Below are positions 1 through 6,925 of a DNA stretch of 34,768 bases, one piece after another (the first letter of the stretch is position 1; each line of letters starts with the position of its first letter). Under the pieces are notes generated by a model. It ran no database searches and was not told where the DNA came from. It saw only the letters and a program-made list of their open reading frames with translations. Origin of the DNA: Deltaproteobacteria bacterium (lineage in GTDB: Bacteria; Desulfobacterota; Desulfobaccia; Desulfobaccales; 0-14-0-80-60-11); contig QZIZ01000063.1 in the NCBI GenBank assembly GCA_003599195.1, positions 1-34,768 of the forward strand, read 5' to 3'. Position numbers and translations under genes: made by a program.

Positions 1-86
1 AACGATTATGGGAACTCTGTGGTGCATCTTATCGTGGTAAGCATTTTCCGCAGACCTGATTGGATTTTCATTGGACGATCAATGTT

Positions 87-116
87 TTGCCTAGTCTGAA
101 CTAAAGATGCTACAAT
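87..116 (+). promoter_or_regulatory. Candidate sigma-70 promoter for mntA-hepT
   Basis: TTGCCT (87-92) is followed after 18 bases by TACAAT (111-116), five of six matches to the -10 consensus. If used, transcription would begin near 123, which makes the ATG at 137 the practical start of mntA and excludes the upstream ATG at 107. Inferred from sequence only. Confidence 0.4.
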
Positions 117-136
117 ATTTAGACGAAGGGGTAGCA

Positions 137-460
137 ATGAGGACAAGGCGGCGCAAAGGTCAGGTTGACCTGAGTTTGGAGAAAATTAAGGAGCTGGTGA
201 GGGCTCATGCTGGCGTCTTGCTGGAGAAGTATGGTGTCAGGGTGGTGGGAGTCTTCGGCTCCTACACCAGGGGCACTGAAAAGAAAAGAAGCGATATCGA
301 CTTGCTGGCAGAGGTCGAACGCCCCATTAGCTTGCTCGAACTGGTAGGAGCGGAAATATACCTCAGTGAAGTCCTGCAAAAGAAAGTGGACTTGGTGGCG
401 AAAGATGATTTACGGGAAGAATGGAAAGGGAGAATCCTCAGTGAGATGATAGAGTTATGA
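137..460 (+). CDS. mntA: MntA-type minimal nucleotidyltransferase antitoxin
   Basis: This 107-residue protein is a minimal nucleotidyltransferase, the antitoxin of a MntA/HepT pair. The signature G41-S42 followed by R45-G46 and S-D-I-D (D53, D55) is intact, and a third acidic residue, D85, lies in the KKVDLV strand; together these give the metal-binding triad of the family. In characterised systems MntA transfers AMP groups to a tyrosine of the HEPN toxin and silences it. I chose the ATG at 137 because GAAGGGG precedes it and a likely -10 box lies at 111-116; an in-frame ATG at 107 would add ten residues. Its stop overlaps the start of hepT by ATGA, so the two are translationally coupled. Family assignment is firm; activity is inferred. 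Confidence 0.9.
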   Translation: MRTRRRKGQVDLSLEKIKELVRAHAGVLLEKYGVRVVGVFGSYTRGTEKKRSDIDLLAEVERPISLLELVGAEIYLSEVLQKKVDLVAKDDLREEWKGRILSEMIEL

Positions 461-801
461 AACGCGATCTTCTTCCCTACTTAAAGGATATTCTGGATAA
501 TCTGCAGTTGGCGACCCAGTTTACTACTGGTATGCCTTACGAAGAATTCTGCCAGGATACAAAAACGGTGTACGCGGTGATCCGATGTCTGGAGGTGATG
601 GGAGAAGCTGCTAAAAATATTCCAACTGCTACCCGCCGAAAATATACGGACATACCATGGAAAGAGATTGCGGGAATGAGGGACAAGCTCATCCATGGAT
701 ATTCCTGTGTGGATTCACATAAGGTCTGGCTGGTAATTCAAGACTATTTACCGGGTCTTAAGACGTCTATCAAGAATATGATGGAAGATTTGAAGGTCTG
801 A
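457..801 (+). CDS. hepT: HepT-type HEPN ribonuclease toxin (DUF86)
   Basis: A 114-residue HEPN-domain protein of the DUF86/HepT family, the toxin partner of the upstream nucleotidyltransferase. The active-site motif R-X4-H-X-Y is complete: R75, H80 and Y82. R and H form the RNA-cleaving site at the dimer interface; the tyrosine is the residue that MntA AMPylates in studied homologues. The helix around residues 38-52 (ending in VMGEAAKN) is also typical of DUF86. It starts on the ATGA overlap with mntA. Intact catalytic and modification residues argue for a functional, neutralised toxin. Such pairs act in phage defence or stabilise mobile regions, in keeping with the accessory surroundings. 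Confidence 0.92.
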   Translation: MKRDLLPYLKDILDNLQLATQFTTGMPYEEFCQDTKTVYAVIRCLEVMGEAAKNIPTATRRKYTDIPWKEIAGMRDKLIHGYSCVDSHKVWLVIQDYLPGLKTSIKNMMEDLKV

Positions 802-837
802 GGGCCGCGTGGTTTCTGAAGAAGAGGAGCAAGAAGA

Positions 838-1383
838 GTGCATCTTCTCGTGGTAATCGCAATCCTGGCGATCACTTGGCGGCTATTTTTCAAGGACCGC
901 AAAGCCGAATGGCGGCTGGGGGTGCCGGTGCGCCGCATCGTCAGCGCCGACGTGGGGATAGACGCCCCCCGCAGCAAGCTTTTTGCCAAAGAACATGGAG
1001 TCATCGGGTCGCCTGATTATGTGGTTGATGACCGGCCCATCCTGGCGCTCTGGATAAGCAAGATTATGAAGCGGCCGCTGTCCCCGGTATACATGCCCAT
1101 TGAAGTAAAATCGGCCAGGGTGCGGTATCCGAGGATGGCTGACGTATTCCAGTTATTGACTTATTGCTTTCTTTTGGAGGAAAATGGTCTTACAGTAAAC
1201 AGAGGTCGTTTAAAGTATGCCAACACCTACTTCGACATCCCTTACGGACCGGCCCAGCGGCAGGAAGTGCTGCGGGTGGTGGAGGAGATTCGAGAAGCCG
1301 AAAGGATGAATGATCTTCCTCGTTTTGCTCCGGCTCAGAACGGAAGATGCCGGTGGTGCGAGTTTAGGACCGTCTGCTCCTAA
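838..1383 (+). CDS. Membrane-anchored Cas4/Dna2-like PD-(D/E)XK nuclease
   Basis: A 181-residue protein with a GTG start, 8 bases after AGGAG (825-829). Residues 1-15 form a hydrophobic segment. The PD-(D/E)XK core follows: G-S-P-D around residue 58, P-I-E-V-K-S around 84-89 and the Q-L-L-T-Y motif near 105, all in Cas4/RecB-like order. The C-terminus ends C-X2-C-X5-C, the three-cysteine part of the Cas4 iron-sulphur cluster site; the fourth cysteine, normally near the N-terminus, is absent. No CRISPR repeats or other cas genes are seen in the window, so this is a solitary Cas4-like nuclease. Role unknown; DNA end processing is a family-level guess. Its position 36 bases after hepT suggests co-transcription. 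Confidence 0.72.
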   Translation: MHLLVVIAILAITWRLFFKDRKAEWRLGVPVRRIVSADVGIDAPRSKLFAKEHGVIGSPDYVVDDRPILALWISKIMKRPLSPVYMPIEVKSARVRYPRMADVFQLLTYCFLLEENGLTVNRGRLKYANTYFDIPYGPAQRQEVLRVVEEIREAERMNDLPRFAPAQNGRCRWCEFRTVCS

Positions 1384-1399
1384 AGGAGTGAGGGAAATT

Positions 1400-1807
1400 A
1401 TGAAGGAAGAACTGATTAATGCCGTAAAAGCCGCCCTCCTGCCGGAACTGGGAGAGATTAAAACCGCTCTTACCCTCACCAACCAACGCCTGGACGACAC
1501 CAACAGGCGTCTGGACGACATAAACTCCCACCTGGTGGACCAGAGCCGCCGCATTGATGCTGTCCGGGCAGAACTTGGCGGTCGCATCGATGCAGTCCGA
1601 GAGGAACTGGGGAATCGCATCGATGCAGTCCGAGAGGAACTGGGTAAACGCATCGATGGTATCGCCTCACGCCTCGATGCTACCAATGACCGTTTGAATC
1701 AGTTATACGAAGTCGTTGTCCGGCGTGAAGAGCATGAGAAACTGGTAACCAGGATAGAACGCATAGAGCGCGAGATGGAGGATTTGAAAAAGCGCGTGGC
1801 AGCTTAA
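1400..1807 (+). CDS. Coiled-coil protein with 11-residue tandem repeats
   Basis: A 135-residue, highly charged helical protein. The start at 1400 follows AAAGGAGTGAGGG, which overlaps the stop of the nuclease gene; an earlier in-frame ATG at 1310 lies inside that gene and is rejected. After an amphipathic N-terminus, residues about 25-100 repeat an R-[IL]-D-[DA]-[VIT] pattern every 11 residues (QRLDDTN, RRLDDIN, RRIDAV, GRIDAV, NRIDAV, KRIDGI, SRLDAT), as expected of a right-handed, hendecad-type coiled coil. The C-terminus is another helix (RIERIEREMEDLKKR). Two of the repeats are identical at DNA level (see repeat feature). Tight linkage to the Cas4-like nuclease suggests a partner or scaffold; I cannot assign a function. 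Confidence 0.7.
   Translation: MKEELINAVKAALLPELGEIKTALTLTNQRLDDTNRRLDDINSHLVDQSRRIDAVRAELGGRIDAVREELGNRIDAVREELGKRIDGIASRLDATNDRLNQLYEVVVRREEHEKLVTRIERIEREMEDLKKRVAA
1583..1644 (+). repeat. 33-bp-period tandem duplication within the coiled-coil gene
   Basis: Positions 1583-1611 and 1616-1644 are identical over 29 bases, offset by 33 bp (11 codons). The DNA identity, stronger than the protein pattern needs, points to a recent slippage duplication, so repeat number may vary between strains. Confidence 0.85.
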
Positions 1808-1883
1808 TGCTTCCCGCAGACCCAAGTCCGGTGTTAGCCATCAGGAGTTCCCGGAAGCTTTAATGTCCAAAGGAAGGCTAACT

Positions 1884-1998
1884 ATGAGCAGCGAGATTAT
1901 CTTCATTGTGGAAGAATCGACTGAGGGCGGCTACCAGGCCCAGGCATTGGGGTATTCCATCTTCACCCAAGGAGAGACCATTGAAGAAATGAGGGAGG
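1884..1998 (+). pseudogene. 5' fragment of a HicB-like antitoxin gene
   Basis: From ATG 1884 (ribosome site AAAGGAAGG) about 38 codons encode a HicB-type N-terminal strand-strand-helix: a short strand ending in IIFIVEES, then GGYQAQALG, then a turn leading to GETIEEMREV. This is the usual opening of small HicB-family proteins, which then continue into a helix. Here similarity stops at about 1998 and the frame runs into transposase-derived sequence, ending at 2171 without a recognisable C-terminus. I read it as a gene truncated by insertion or deletion at the edge of the neighbouring IS remnant. No HicA toxin is visible nearby. Confidence 0.6.
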
Positions 1999-1999
1999 T

Positions 2000-2330
2000 T
2001 CCGGCCAGGGGACTCAAACGTCCCCCTCGCCGATTTGCTCAGGTTCGACACCCACAGGTCCTCCAGCACGACTGCGAAGTGAGGCACCTGAGCCGGTGGC
2101 CGGGGTGGGGGATTTTGAATCGCAAAATCCAGGGACCCGGTGGCCACCTCTTGTTCAGTGGGGGATTTTGAATGCTCACTCTCTGGTGACGCCATCAAAT
2201 TGAACGACTGACCGTATCTTCGGATGGTCTTTCGCTCGATCCCCGTCTTTCGTTCGATCTGCCTCTGGCTCACGCCTTTACTCAGCAATATCTTGATCGT
2301 CGTTTGCAAATCCGGCTTCAAAACGTTCAT
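2000..2330 (-). pseudogene. Truncated IS21-type transposase (IstA N-terminus)
   Basis: On the minus strand an ORF from ATG 2330 (preceded by AGGGAAGG) begins with the helix-turn-helix of IS21-type IstA proteins: a Q-TTIKILL helix, then GVSQRQIERKTGIERKTIRRY. A proline-rich linker (IQNPPPRPP) follows at the place where it is common in this group. After that only weak similarity remains (a SARGTFE stretch resembling the usual SARSxCE), and the catalytic DDE core is missing because the sequence joins the HicB-like fragment near 2000. No IstB ATPase gene is present. The element is therefore dead. Confidence 0.65.
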
Positions 2331-2439
2331 CCTTCCCTTCTCCCATTTGTCTGATTCCAACAAATGAGAGCTTGGATGTTCTGTCGCCGTTCGGGCAGTT
2401 TTTCTTGAAAATCAAGCCTGCTTAGTGGGGGATTTTGAA
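2105..2439. repeat. Multiple IS-end repeats (GTGGGGGATTTTGAA x3)
   Basis: The 15-mer GTGGGGGATTTTGAA occurs exactly at 2105-2119, 2158-2172 and 2425-2439, with a degraded fourth copy around 2453-2466. Copies are associated with GGTGGCC or GTGGCCAC. IS21-family ends are known to carry several internal terminal repeats, which is the simplest explanation; two of the copies fall inside the transposase reading frame. Confidence 0.7.
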
Positions 2440-2969
2440 GTGGCCACAGGTGGGGTGGGATTTTGGGTGGCCGTCAGGGCTTCATGCTGCCTTCGCCCTA
2501 TTGTCGGGAGCTCGGCCTCTGGGGATATGAGTTTTCCAGGCCACCTCTGCGTTCACTTTCGTTACGGCCCGGTGACTCGCTCACCATCCCATGGATGGCT
2601 TTGTCGATGGGCTTCAAGTACTCGGTTTCCCTCCTACCTGCCATCCAAGCTACAGGGGCTCTGGCTCTTACCCTGGCAAGACTAACTCTTGCTGAACATG
2701 CCAGCTTTGGCCGGACACACGACAATACCTTCAATTTTCCCCTCTCCTCCGATAAGTCTCTCGGGTGGCAAGAGACGTGGAATCTTGCTGTCCAGAAATA
2801 GAACCTCCGGTTGTCGAGGGTTTGGTAGGCCAAACTTCCTGATGAAATTAGCCTTCCACCAAGATTTCTGCTATCATTTCGCCTGCGAGAATAATTGGCT
2901 TCGAGATGAAGATTGTTTTAGAGTCCTCCCTCTGGCATTTTCACCCAACTGACACCAGGAGGCTTAAGG
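2331..2969. other. IS-derived or decayed intergenic stretch
   Basis: About 640 bp without a convincing gene. Its left part holds the IS-end repeats. An open frame on the plus strand at 2463-2801 (112 residues, with an SLRPGDSLTIP stretch) and an overlapping minus-strand frame at 2498-2833 are both open; the first resembles short hypothetical proteins I recall near IS elements in related bacteria, but neither has a clear ribosome site, domain or signal. I treat the stretch as repeat-associated debris. From 2834 to 2956 I see nothing except the upstream region of the DUF1566 lipoprotein gene. Confidence 0.4.
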
Positions 2970-3467
2970 ATGGCACGATGGTATCGTTGGAGCATGATGG
3001 CTTTGATTTTGTTGGTGGTGTGGGGTTGCGCCAAGGGCAGTTCCCTGGAGGGCCGGGTGGCGGACGGCCAGGGGCAAGCCATGGCGGAGGTGAAACCGAC
3101 GCAAGTTAGATTTACCAAAGCCGATAATGGCGTGATCACCGACAGCGTCACCGGCCTTGAGTGGTATGTCGGCCCCAACCAGGACAACAACTGGCACCAG
3201 GCCAAGGCCTGGACGGAGAATCTCATCGTGTCCGGGGGCGGCTGGCGGATGCCCACCGTTCCGGAATTGCAAGCCCTCTATCAAAAAGGGGCGTCCCGTG
3301 TCAATATGGACCCGCTATTCCAACCCAAGGCGGCCTGGGTCTGGTCCGGGCAGATGCACGACGCCCGGACGGCCTGGGGTTTTGCGTTCTACAGCGGTCT
3401 GGTGAACTCCCACGGCCTGGACTACGCCTACGGCAGAATGGCGTTTGCGGTGCGCTCCCGAAGATGA
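2970..3467 (+). CDS. DUF1566 (Lcl C-terminal) lipoprotein
   Basis: A 165-residue exported lipoprotein. Residues 1-20 form a basic/hydrophobic signal ending in V-V-W-G-C20, an acceptable lipobox for signal peptidase II. From about residue 48 the mature part is one DUF1566 domain: RFTKADNGVITDSVTGLEW, then W-X-Q-A-K-AW, then GGWRMPTVPELQALY, then a WSG strand, and a C-terminal VRSRR. The domain is common in secreted and surface proteins and is related to C-type-lectin-like folds; its molecular role is not established. AGGAGG at 2957-2962 lies 7 bases before the ATG. The gene stands alone, between the IS remains and a convergent minus-strand gene. Confidence 0.85.
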   Translation: MARWYRWSMMALILLVVWGCAKGSSLEGRVADGQGQAMAEVKPTQVRFTKADNGVITDSVTGLEWYVGPNQDNNWHQAKAWTENLIVSGGGWRMPTVPELQALYQKGASRVNMDPLFQPKAAWVWSGQMHDARTAWGFAFYSGLVNSHGLDYAYGRMAFAVRSRR

Positions 3468-3470
3468 TGT

Positions 3471-3496
3471 GGGTTAGTCGATCATTCGACTAATCT
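3471..3496 (+). terminator. Hairpin after the DUF1566 gene
   Basis: TTAGTCGA (3474-3481) pairs perfectly with TCGACTAA (3486-3493) around a TCAT loop, and the GGG/TCT flanks can extend the stem by G-U and G-C pairs. It begins 3 bases after the stop codon. There is no clear T-tract, so it may be a weak or bidirectional terminator between the convergent genes. Confidence 0.5.
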
Positions 3497-3589
3497 GATC
3501 TCGATTTGATGGGTGTCAGCTTAAATCTTAGTAATTATAATTAATGATAGTGAATACCTGGTCCTGGGTTACGCGGCTTTCAAGCCCTG

Positions 3590-3814
3590 CTAATCTTTTT
3601 CATTACCGATGCGGTCGAAAAACGATTTTTTGGTAAATTCCTCACGAAACAGTTTCTCTTCGACTTTCTGCAGCCGGCCTTGCGCTGCTTCTATTTTTTC
3701 CATCACGTCCGAGAGTTCCATTAGTTTAGCGTTTAATTCTTTGAGCTTGGTTTTAGCTTTCAGAAGTTCATCTTTTGCAAGGGCTATTTCCTTTTTGGCT
3801 TCCTGTTCGTCCAT
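3590..3814 (-). CDS. Small coiled-coil protein, function unknown
   Basis: A 74-residue, strongly charged protein, preceded by an excellent ribosome site (AGGAGGGTGAG directly before the ATG). Residues 1-55 are almost wholly helical with heptad spacing of L/I/V, as in KAKTKLKELNAKLMEL, which predicts a parallel coiled coil. The C-terminus (TKKSFFDRIGNEKD) is more polar. There is no signal peptide or membrane segment, so it is probably cytoplasmic. I recognise no family. The next minus-strand gene lies upstream at 3901-4374. Confidence 0.65.
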   Translation of the reverse strand: MDEQEAKKEIALAKDELLKAKTKLKELNAKLMELSDVMEKIEAAQGRLQKVEEKLFREEFTKKSFFDRIGNEKD

Positions 3815-3900
3815 CTCACCCTCCTTTGATCCGGCTCGGTACGCTGCTTCGATTTGTTAGGGGATGCTCCTCGCACTAATACCCAAAGCCATTACGATAA

Positions 3901-4374
3901 TTACACCATCCGTAGTTTCGTCAGCGATGCCCGGGCGCTGCCACCGCTGATGTCCGGCACAATCTTCAATTCCAGTGCGGTTACCCCGTCGAGATCAATG
4001 TAATAGTCTTCGACCTCCCGGGTGGCGTCCGGCGGACTGAAGTTATACTGCTGACGCAAAATCTCCCGGTACGACAGACCGCCGTCTGAGGACCACCGTA
4101 AAACGAACTCTTGCGTGCGTTCCTGCTCATCTTCATGGAACACCAGGTGGATCCGCCTGAGCTTCCGCGGCTCATCGAACAGGAGGCGGATCGTCTGCTC
4201 CCCAGGCTGCGCGGCCCGCCAACCCGTCCCCGCACCCGGAATTAATGCCGATTCAATCGAGTAGTCGACGTCTTCGGACGTGATTTCGACCTGTGCCAGG
4301 CGTTCAAGGTCCAGCCAGCCGGGCTCGGCGGCTGCGACCTCACCGGGGCTATGACCCATAATGCGCTTGCGCAT
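3901..4374 (-). CDS. Discoidin-like (F5/8 type C) carbohydrate-binding domain protein
   Basis: A 157-residue single-domain protein with AAGGAGGTACTGT before its ATG. It opens with a motif (RKRIMGHSPGE) that I associate with a widespread family annotated as carbohydrate-binding. The rest has the logic of a discoidin-type jelly roll: an IESALIPG.G.GWRAA.PG strand, QTIRLLFDEPRKLRRIHLVF, then FVLRWSSDGG, REI-RQQYNFSPP and a final LELKIVPDISGG. These match the way F5/8-type domains describe binding-induced strands around a W-rich edge. There is no signal peptide. Ligand and role are unknown. Confidence 0.65.
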   Translation of the reverse strand: MRKRIMGHSPGEVAAAEPGWLDLERLAQVEITSEDVDYSIESALIPGAGTGWRAAQPGEQTIRLLFDEPRKLRRIHLVFHEDEQERTQEFVLRWSSDGGLSYREILRQQYNFSPPDATREVEDYYIDLDGVTALELKIVPDISGGSARASLTKLRMV

Positions 4375-4455
4375 ACAGTACCTCCTTATTTCTCACTCAA
4401 AATAACAGCATAACGACGAAATTCAGCGATGTGGTTTGTCCGCCTTTGCTGCAGT

Positions 4456-4469
4456 ACCTTAATTAAGGT
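4456..4469. promoter_or_regulatory. 14-bp perfect palindrome ACCTTAATTAAGGT
   Basis: A perfect 14-bp palindrome lies in the 166-bp gap between two minus-strand genes, about 80 bp upstream of the gene starting at 4374. It is a candidate operator, with no direct support for a binding protein. Confidence 0.3.
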
Positions 4470-4540
4470 TGCAAGGTTAAACTCAATTCTAAGCCGCTTG
4501 GATGTGATAACTATATCCACTGGAACTACAAGCAATATTA

Positions 4541-5263
4541 TCACTTTAATTTATTATAAGTATATTTCGTTTGATCATCAGAAAAAGTCATGATTAACTT
4601 AGGTCCTTCAGTTGATAGAAAAAACGTTCCCCAACCATCGGAGATAACTTTTATCCGTCCATCATTGAGGGCGCTCCACCTTCCCCGGGTATCAGAAGAG
4701 TAAAATTCCAAAGTGTTATCGCTAAATATTTCAAGATTACCCCATTTTTTCCCGGCAGTCTCGTTAGGATGTTTAAACTCGCTATTTTTGATCACTTCTT
4801 GCAACAGCCATTTGCCAATTATTGACGCACTGTGGCTGTCAGCGGCGGCCCAGGCCGGGATGCCGGCGGAGTCCCGCAGTTTCAGGCTCTTGTCGGCCTT
4901 TTTCACCTGCGCGGCGATAATAGCCGGTTTCCCTTGAAAGGCGACTTGGGAGCCGGTGACCTCCACTTTTTCCCTGGGCGCGAAGGCGAGGTTTTGTTTT
5001 TCAAGGAACCAACCGGGACCCAGGTATACCAGGATGGTCTCCTTGTCCGTCTTCAGGGTCAGCCTCAACCCGTAACCCGTGCCCTGGCCGGTGATCTTGT
5101 CCACCGACACGACTTCGCCGCTTACCGACCCCAAGGTTTTCGGGTCGTACATCCGGTCGTACCCGGCCTCTCCCCCTCCCGGACCTCCCTGGTTTTCAGA
5201 CCCGCAGGCCATGATGAGAGCCAGTATGAGCACCAAAGCCGACATCGTACCGTTTCCTTTCAT
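4541..5263 (-). CDS. Lipoprotein with OB-like domain and lipocalin-like C-terminus
   Basis: The start at 5263 follows AAGGAGGTCAGAGGG and gives a 240-residue protein; a longer frame from 5329 lacks a ribosome site. Residues 1-20 are a signal ending in I-M-A-C20 (lipobox). Residues about 35-135 form a small beta domain (YDRMYDPKTLGSVSGEVVSVD, then KVEVTGSQVAFQGKPAIIAAQV) that is clearly paralogous to the secreted protein at 16516-16983. The C-terminal part (about 145-240; IIGKWLLQEV, then LEIFSDNTLEFYS, then GRWSALNDGRIKV) has the pattern of lipocalin-like domains. The paralogue lacks this second domain, so the gene is a fusion or an extension. Probable envelope location; ligand unknown. Confidence 0.75.
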   Translation of the reverse strand: MKGNGTMSALVLILALIMACGSENQGGPGGGEAGYDRMYDPKTLGSVSGEVVSVDKITGQGTGYGLRLTLKTDKETILVYLGPGWFLEKQNLAFAPREKVEVTGSQVAFQGKPAIIAAQVKKADKSLKLRDSAGIPAWAAADSHSASIIGKWLLQEVIKNSEFKHPNETAGKKWGNLEIFSDNTLEFYSSDTRGRWSALNDGRIKVISDGWGTFFLSTEGPKLIMTFSDDQTKYTYNKLK

Positions 5264-5325
5264 CCCTCTGACCTCCTTAAATGGGTTTCTCCGGCGGGGA
5301 GGCGCGTGTGGCAAATCTTTTATAA

Positions 5326-5628
5326 TCACCTAACGGTTTTCTCCTTAGAGAATTGTTTAGCCACTACCTTGCCGTTGGCAAATTGGATGGTAATGATGGT
5401 GCCATCTTTTTTCCAGGTGGAAGCGGTGCCGGAAAATACTGCCACATCCACACTGGACGATTCCGTTGGCTCCCCCAGGATCGCCGTCACTTCCGCCTGG
5501 GTCATGCCGGTGTGAATTTTGTCGAAATTTTCCTGAGTAAGCCGCGAGGAGCCGCAGGCAGCAAGGTAGAAGGAGAAAAGCACGATTACGGTTAAAACCA
5601 CCAGTTTGGGGCAGCGAGTCAGGTCCAT
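5326..5628 (-). CDS. SmpA/OmlA (BamE-like) small lipoprotein
   Basis: A 100-residue lipoprotein: signal with a hydrophobic core and lipobox L-A-A-C25, followed by a single BamE/SmpA-type domain. The family signature is present: F-D-K-I-H-T-G-M-T-Q-A-E-V, then ILGEPTES, then a W-KKDG-TIITIQFANGKV hairpin. BamE proper belongs to the outer-membrane assembly complex, but many short relatives are unlinked to it, so the symbol is withheld. TGGAGGAATTTC precedes the ATG. It lies 62 bases upstream of the lipoprotein at 4541-5263, in the same direction, so the two may be co-transcribed. Confidence 0.82.
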   Translation of the reverse strand: MDLTRCPKLVVLTVIVLFSFYLAACGSSRLTQENFDKIHTGMTQAEVTAILGEPTESSSVDVAVFSGTASTWKKDGTIITIQFANGKVVAKQFSKEKTVR

Positions 5629-5774
5629 GAAATTCCTCCAGGGTCTAGCAGGTTGGATTCTTTTAAGATGATATCAAGGAGTTCGTCAGTGGGCGAGGTC
5701 TAAATCCTGCATGAGGTTGCCAGGCTGGAGTCCCTGCCTCGCAGGCCTGGAAGAGCTATCCTGCCCCGGATAGT

Positions 5775-6560
5775 CTATTTAGGATATTTCACCTTCAAGA
5801 GGCGTTTGACCACCAAGCAGGCGCCTTCTTGAGAACGTTGGCCCAGATCGGTAACGATCACGCCCTGGCGGCGGCTGGAGGCATGGATCATCTTTCCGTC
5901 TCCCAGATAAATGCCCACATGTCCGATATGGCGACCCCGGCGGCCAAAAAAGAGGAGATCTCCGGGCTGCATTGCGTCAAAATCCAGGCCGCGGGCCACT
6001 AACGTACCTGCCCGGGCCTGCTCGCGACTAGAGCGAGGCAGGTCAATATCGGCTTTTTTGAAGATAAATTGCACAAATCCTGAGCAATCGGTGGTCTGGC
6101 CGGTCTTTAAGGAACCGCCCCGCCGGTAGGGAGTACCTAAATAATAACGGGCCTGGGTCAGGATCCGGTCGGTGAGATCATCCGGTCCAAATCGGATAGA
6201 TAGCTGTGCTGAAGGTGGCGCTACGATACTTAATGGCGAGGGGAAGCGCGGCAGGGGATCGAACGGTCTCAGTGGACTTAAGGATGCCATTAAGAAGCGC
6301 CCGTCCCGCGTGGGGATGACCTTTGCGGTGGGAATTTTTGAAACGCCGTAGCTCTTGGCAAATCTCTCCCCCATACGGCCCTGTACCAGGTTTTCATGGC
6401 CGGAAGAGCTCCCCCGGCTGCCGGCTTGGGCCTGGGCCGGATTGAGTGATAAAGCCAGGCATAGAGTTAAGGCCGCGCCCAAAATTATCCGGCCCACCCC
6501 GTTTGACCTTAACAGGCATTTCCCCCATGAATGGTCTTCTTCCATAATGCAATTCCTCAT
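5775..6560 (-). CDS. Secreted NlpC/P60 peptidoglycan endopeptidase
   Basis: A 261-residue protein with a hydrophobic segment at about 22-42 ending in PAQAQA, a likely signal peptide. The NlpC/P60 domain fills residues about 130-255. The catalytic cysteine is C159 in TTDCSGF, and the histidines are H214 (GHVGIYLG) and H226 (MIHASS). The QPGDLLFF strand between them is standard for the family. It should cleave peptide stems of the cell wall in the periplasm. The ATG at 6560 sits after AGGAGG with 5-base spacing. That ribosome site lies just after the preceding helix-turn-helix gene, so the two form an operon. Confidence 0.9.
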   Translation of the reverse strand: MRNCIMEEDHSWGKCLLRSNGVGRIILGAALTLCLALSLNPAQAQAGSRGSSSGHENLVQGRMGERFAKSYGVSKIPTAKVIPTRDGRFLMASLSPLRPFDPLPRFPSPLSIVAPPSAQLSIRFGPDDLTDRILTQARYYLGTPYRRGGSLKTGQTTDCSGFVQFIFKKADIDLPRSSREQARAGTLVARGLDFDAMQPGDLLFFGRRGRHIGHVGIYLGDGKMIHASSRRQGVIVTDLGQRSQEGACLVVKRLLKVKYPK

Positions 6561-6572
6561 AGCTTCCTCCTT

Positions 6573-6752
6573 TCAAGGTGGAGCGTCATAATTCCTTAAC
6601 CAGGCCACCAGGTCAGGCTTATAGAACCGCCACGCCTTGCCCACCTTGCGGGACGGTAGAATTCCCCGCCTGGCATAATCCCGCACCGTGAAGGGCGTCA
6701 GCTTCAAAAACTCCGCCGCTTCCTCAGTGGTTAGCACTTCGTTGTTTTCCAT
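6573..6752 (-). CDS. 59-residue helix-turn-helix protein (excisionase/MerR-like)
   Basis: A short gene, translated by hand from the minus strand: MENNEVLTTEEAAEFLKL, then TPFTVRDYARRGILPSRKVG, then KAWRFYKPDLVAWL and a short tail, 59 residues in all. This is the 'helix-turn-helix domain 17' or excisionase-type winged helix: T-T-E-E-A-A-E-F-L-K, the recognition helix T-V-R-D-Y-A-R-R-G-I-L-P, and a W-R-F wing strand. GGAGG precedes the ATG by 8 bases. It starts an operon with the NlpC/P60 gene and is divergent from the kai operon. In phages such proteins are excision factors; in chromosomes they are small regulators. Here local regulation is more likely, as no integrase is near. Confidence 0.85.
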   Translation of the reverse strand: MENNEVLTTEEAAEFLKLTPFTVRDYARRGILPSRKVGKAWRFYKPDLVAWLRNYDAPP

Positions 6753-6779
6753 CCCCGTTGCCTCCCTATTTGTGTCTAT

Positions 6780-6808
6780 ATTATTAATTATAAATTTACA
6801 AAAGTCAA
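6780..6808 (-). promoter_or_regulatory. Candidate promoter of the HTH-NlpC/P60 operon
   Basis: On the minus strand TTGACT (6808-6803) and AATAAT (6785-6780) are separated by exactly 17 bases. The expected start of transcription near 6773 leaves a leader of about 20 bases before the ATG at 6752. Confidence 0.5.
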
Positions 6809-6821
6809 TATATAAATATGT

Positions 6822-6847
6822 TGTTTATATATATTATATTATAAACA
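6822..6847. promoter_or_regulatory. Inverted repeat TGTTTATA-N10-TATAAACA
   Basis: Two 8-bp arms (6822-6829 and 6840-6847) are perfect inverted copies with a 10-base AT-only spacer. The position, between the two divergent promoters, suits an operator. The linked HTH protein is the obvious candidate binder, but AT-rich sequence produces such repeats by chance more readily. Confidence 0.35.
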
Positions 6848-6897
6848 TATGTATATTATCATAAATAATTAAATTAAAATAATTACCAATATATTTC

Positions 6898-6925
6898 TTG
6901 ACAAATATATAAATAAGCCAATAAT
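6898..6925 (+). promoter_or_regulatory. Candidate promoter of the kai operon
   Basis: TTGACA (6898-6903), a perfect -35 box, is followed after 16 bases by AATAAT (6920-6925). Transcription would start near 6932, giving a leader of about 130 bases before kaiC. Confidence 0.5.

Noticed and set aside
1583-1644. Possible CRISPR repeat near a Cas4-like gene
   Set aside because: The two 29-bp copies are separated by only 4 bases and are in frame within a coiled-coil gene; they are a coding duplication.
2463-2801. Plus-strand 112-codon frame next to the IS remnant as a real gene
   Set aside because: Overlapping frames on both strands are open, and ribosome site and domain are lacking; kept only as repeat-associated debris.
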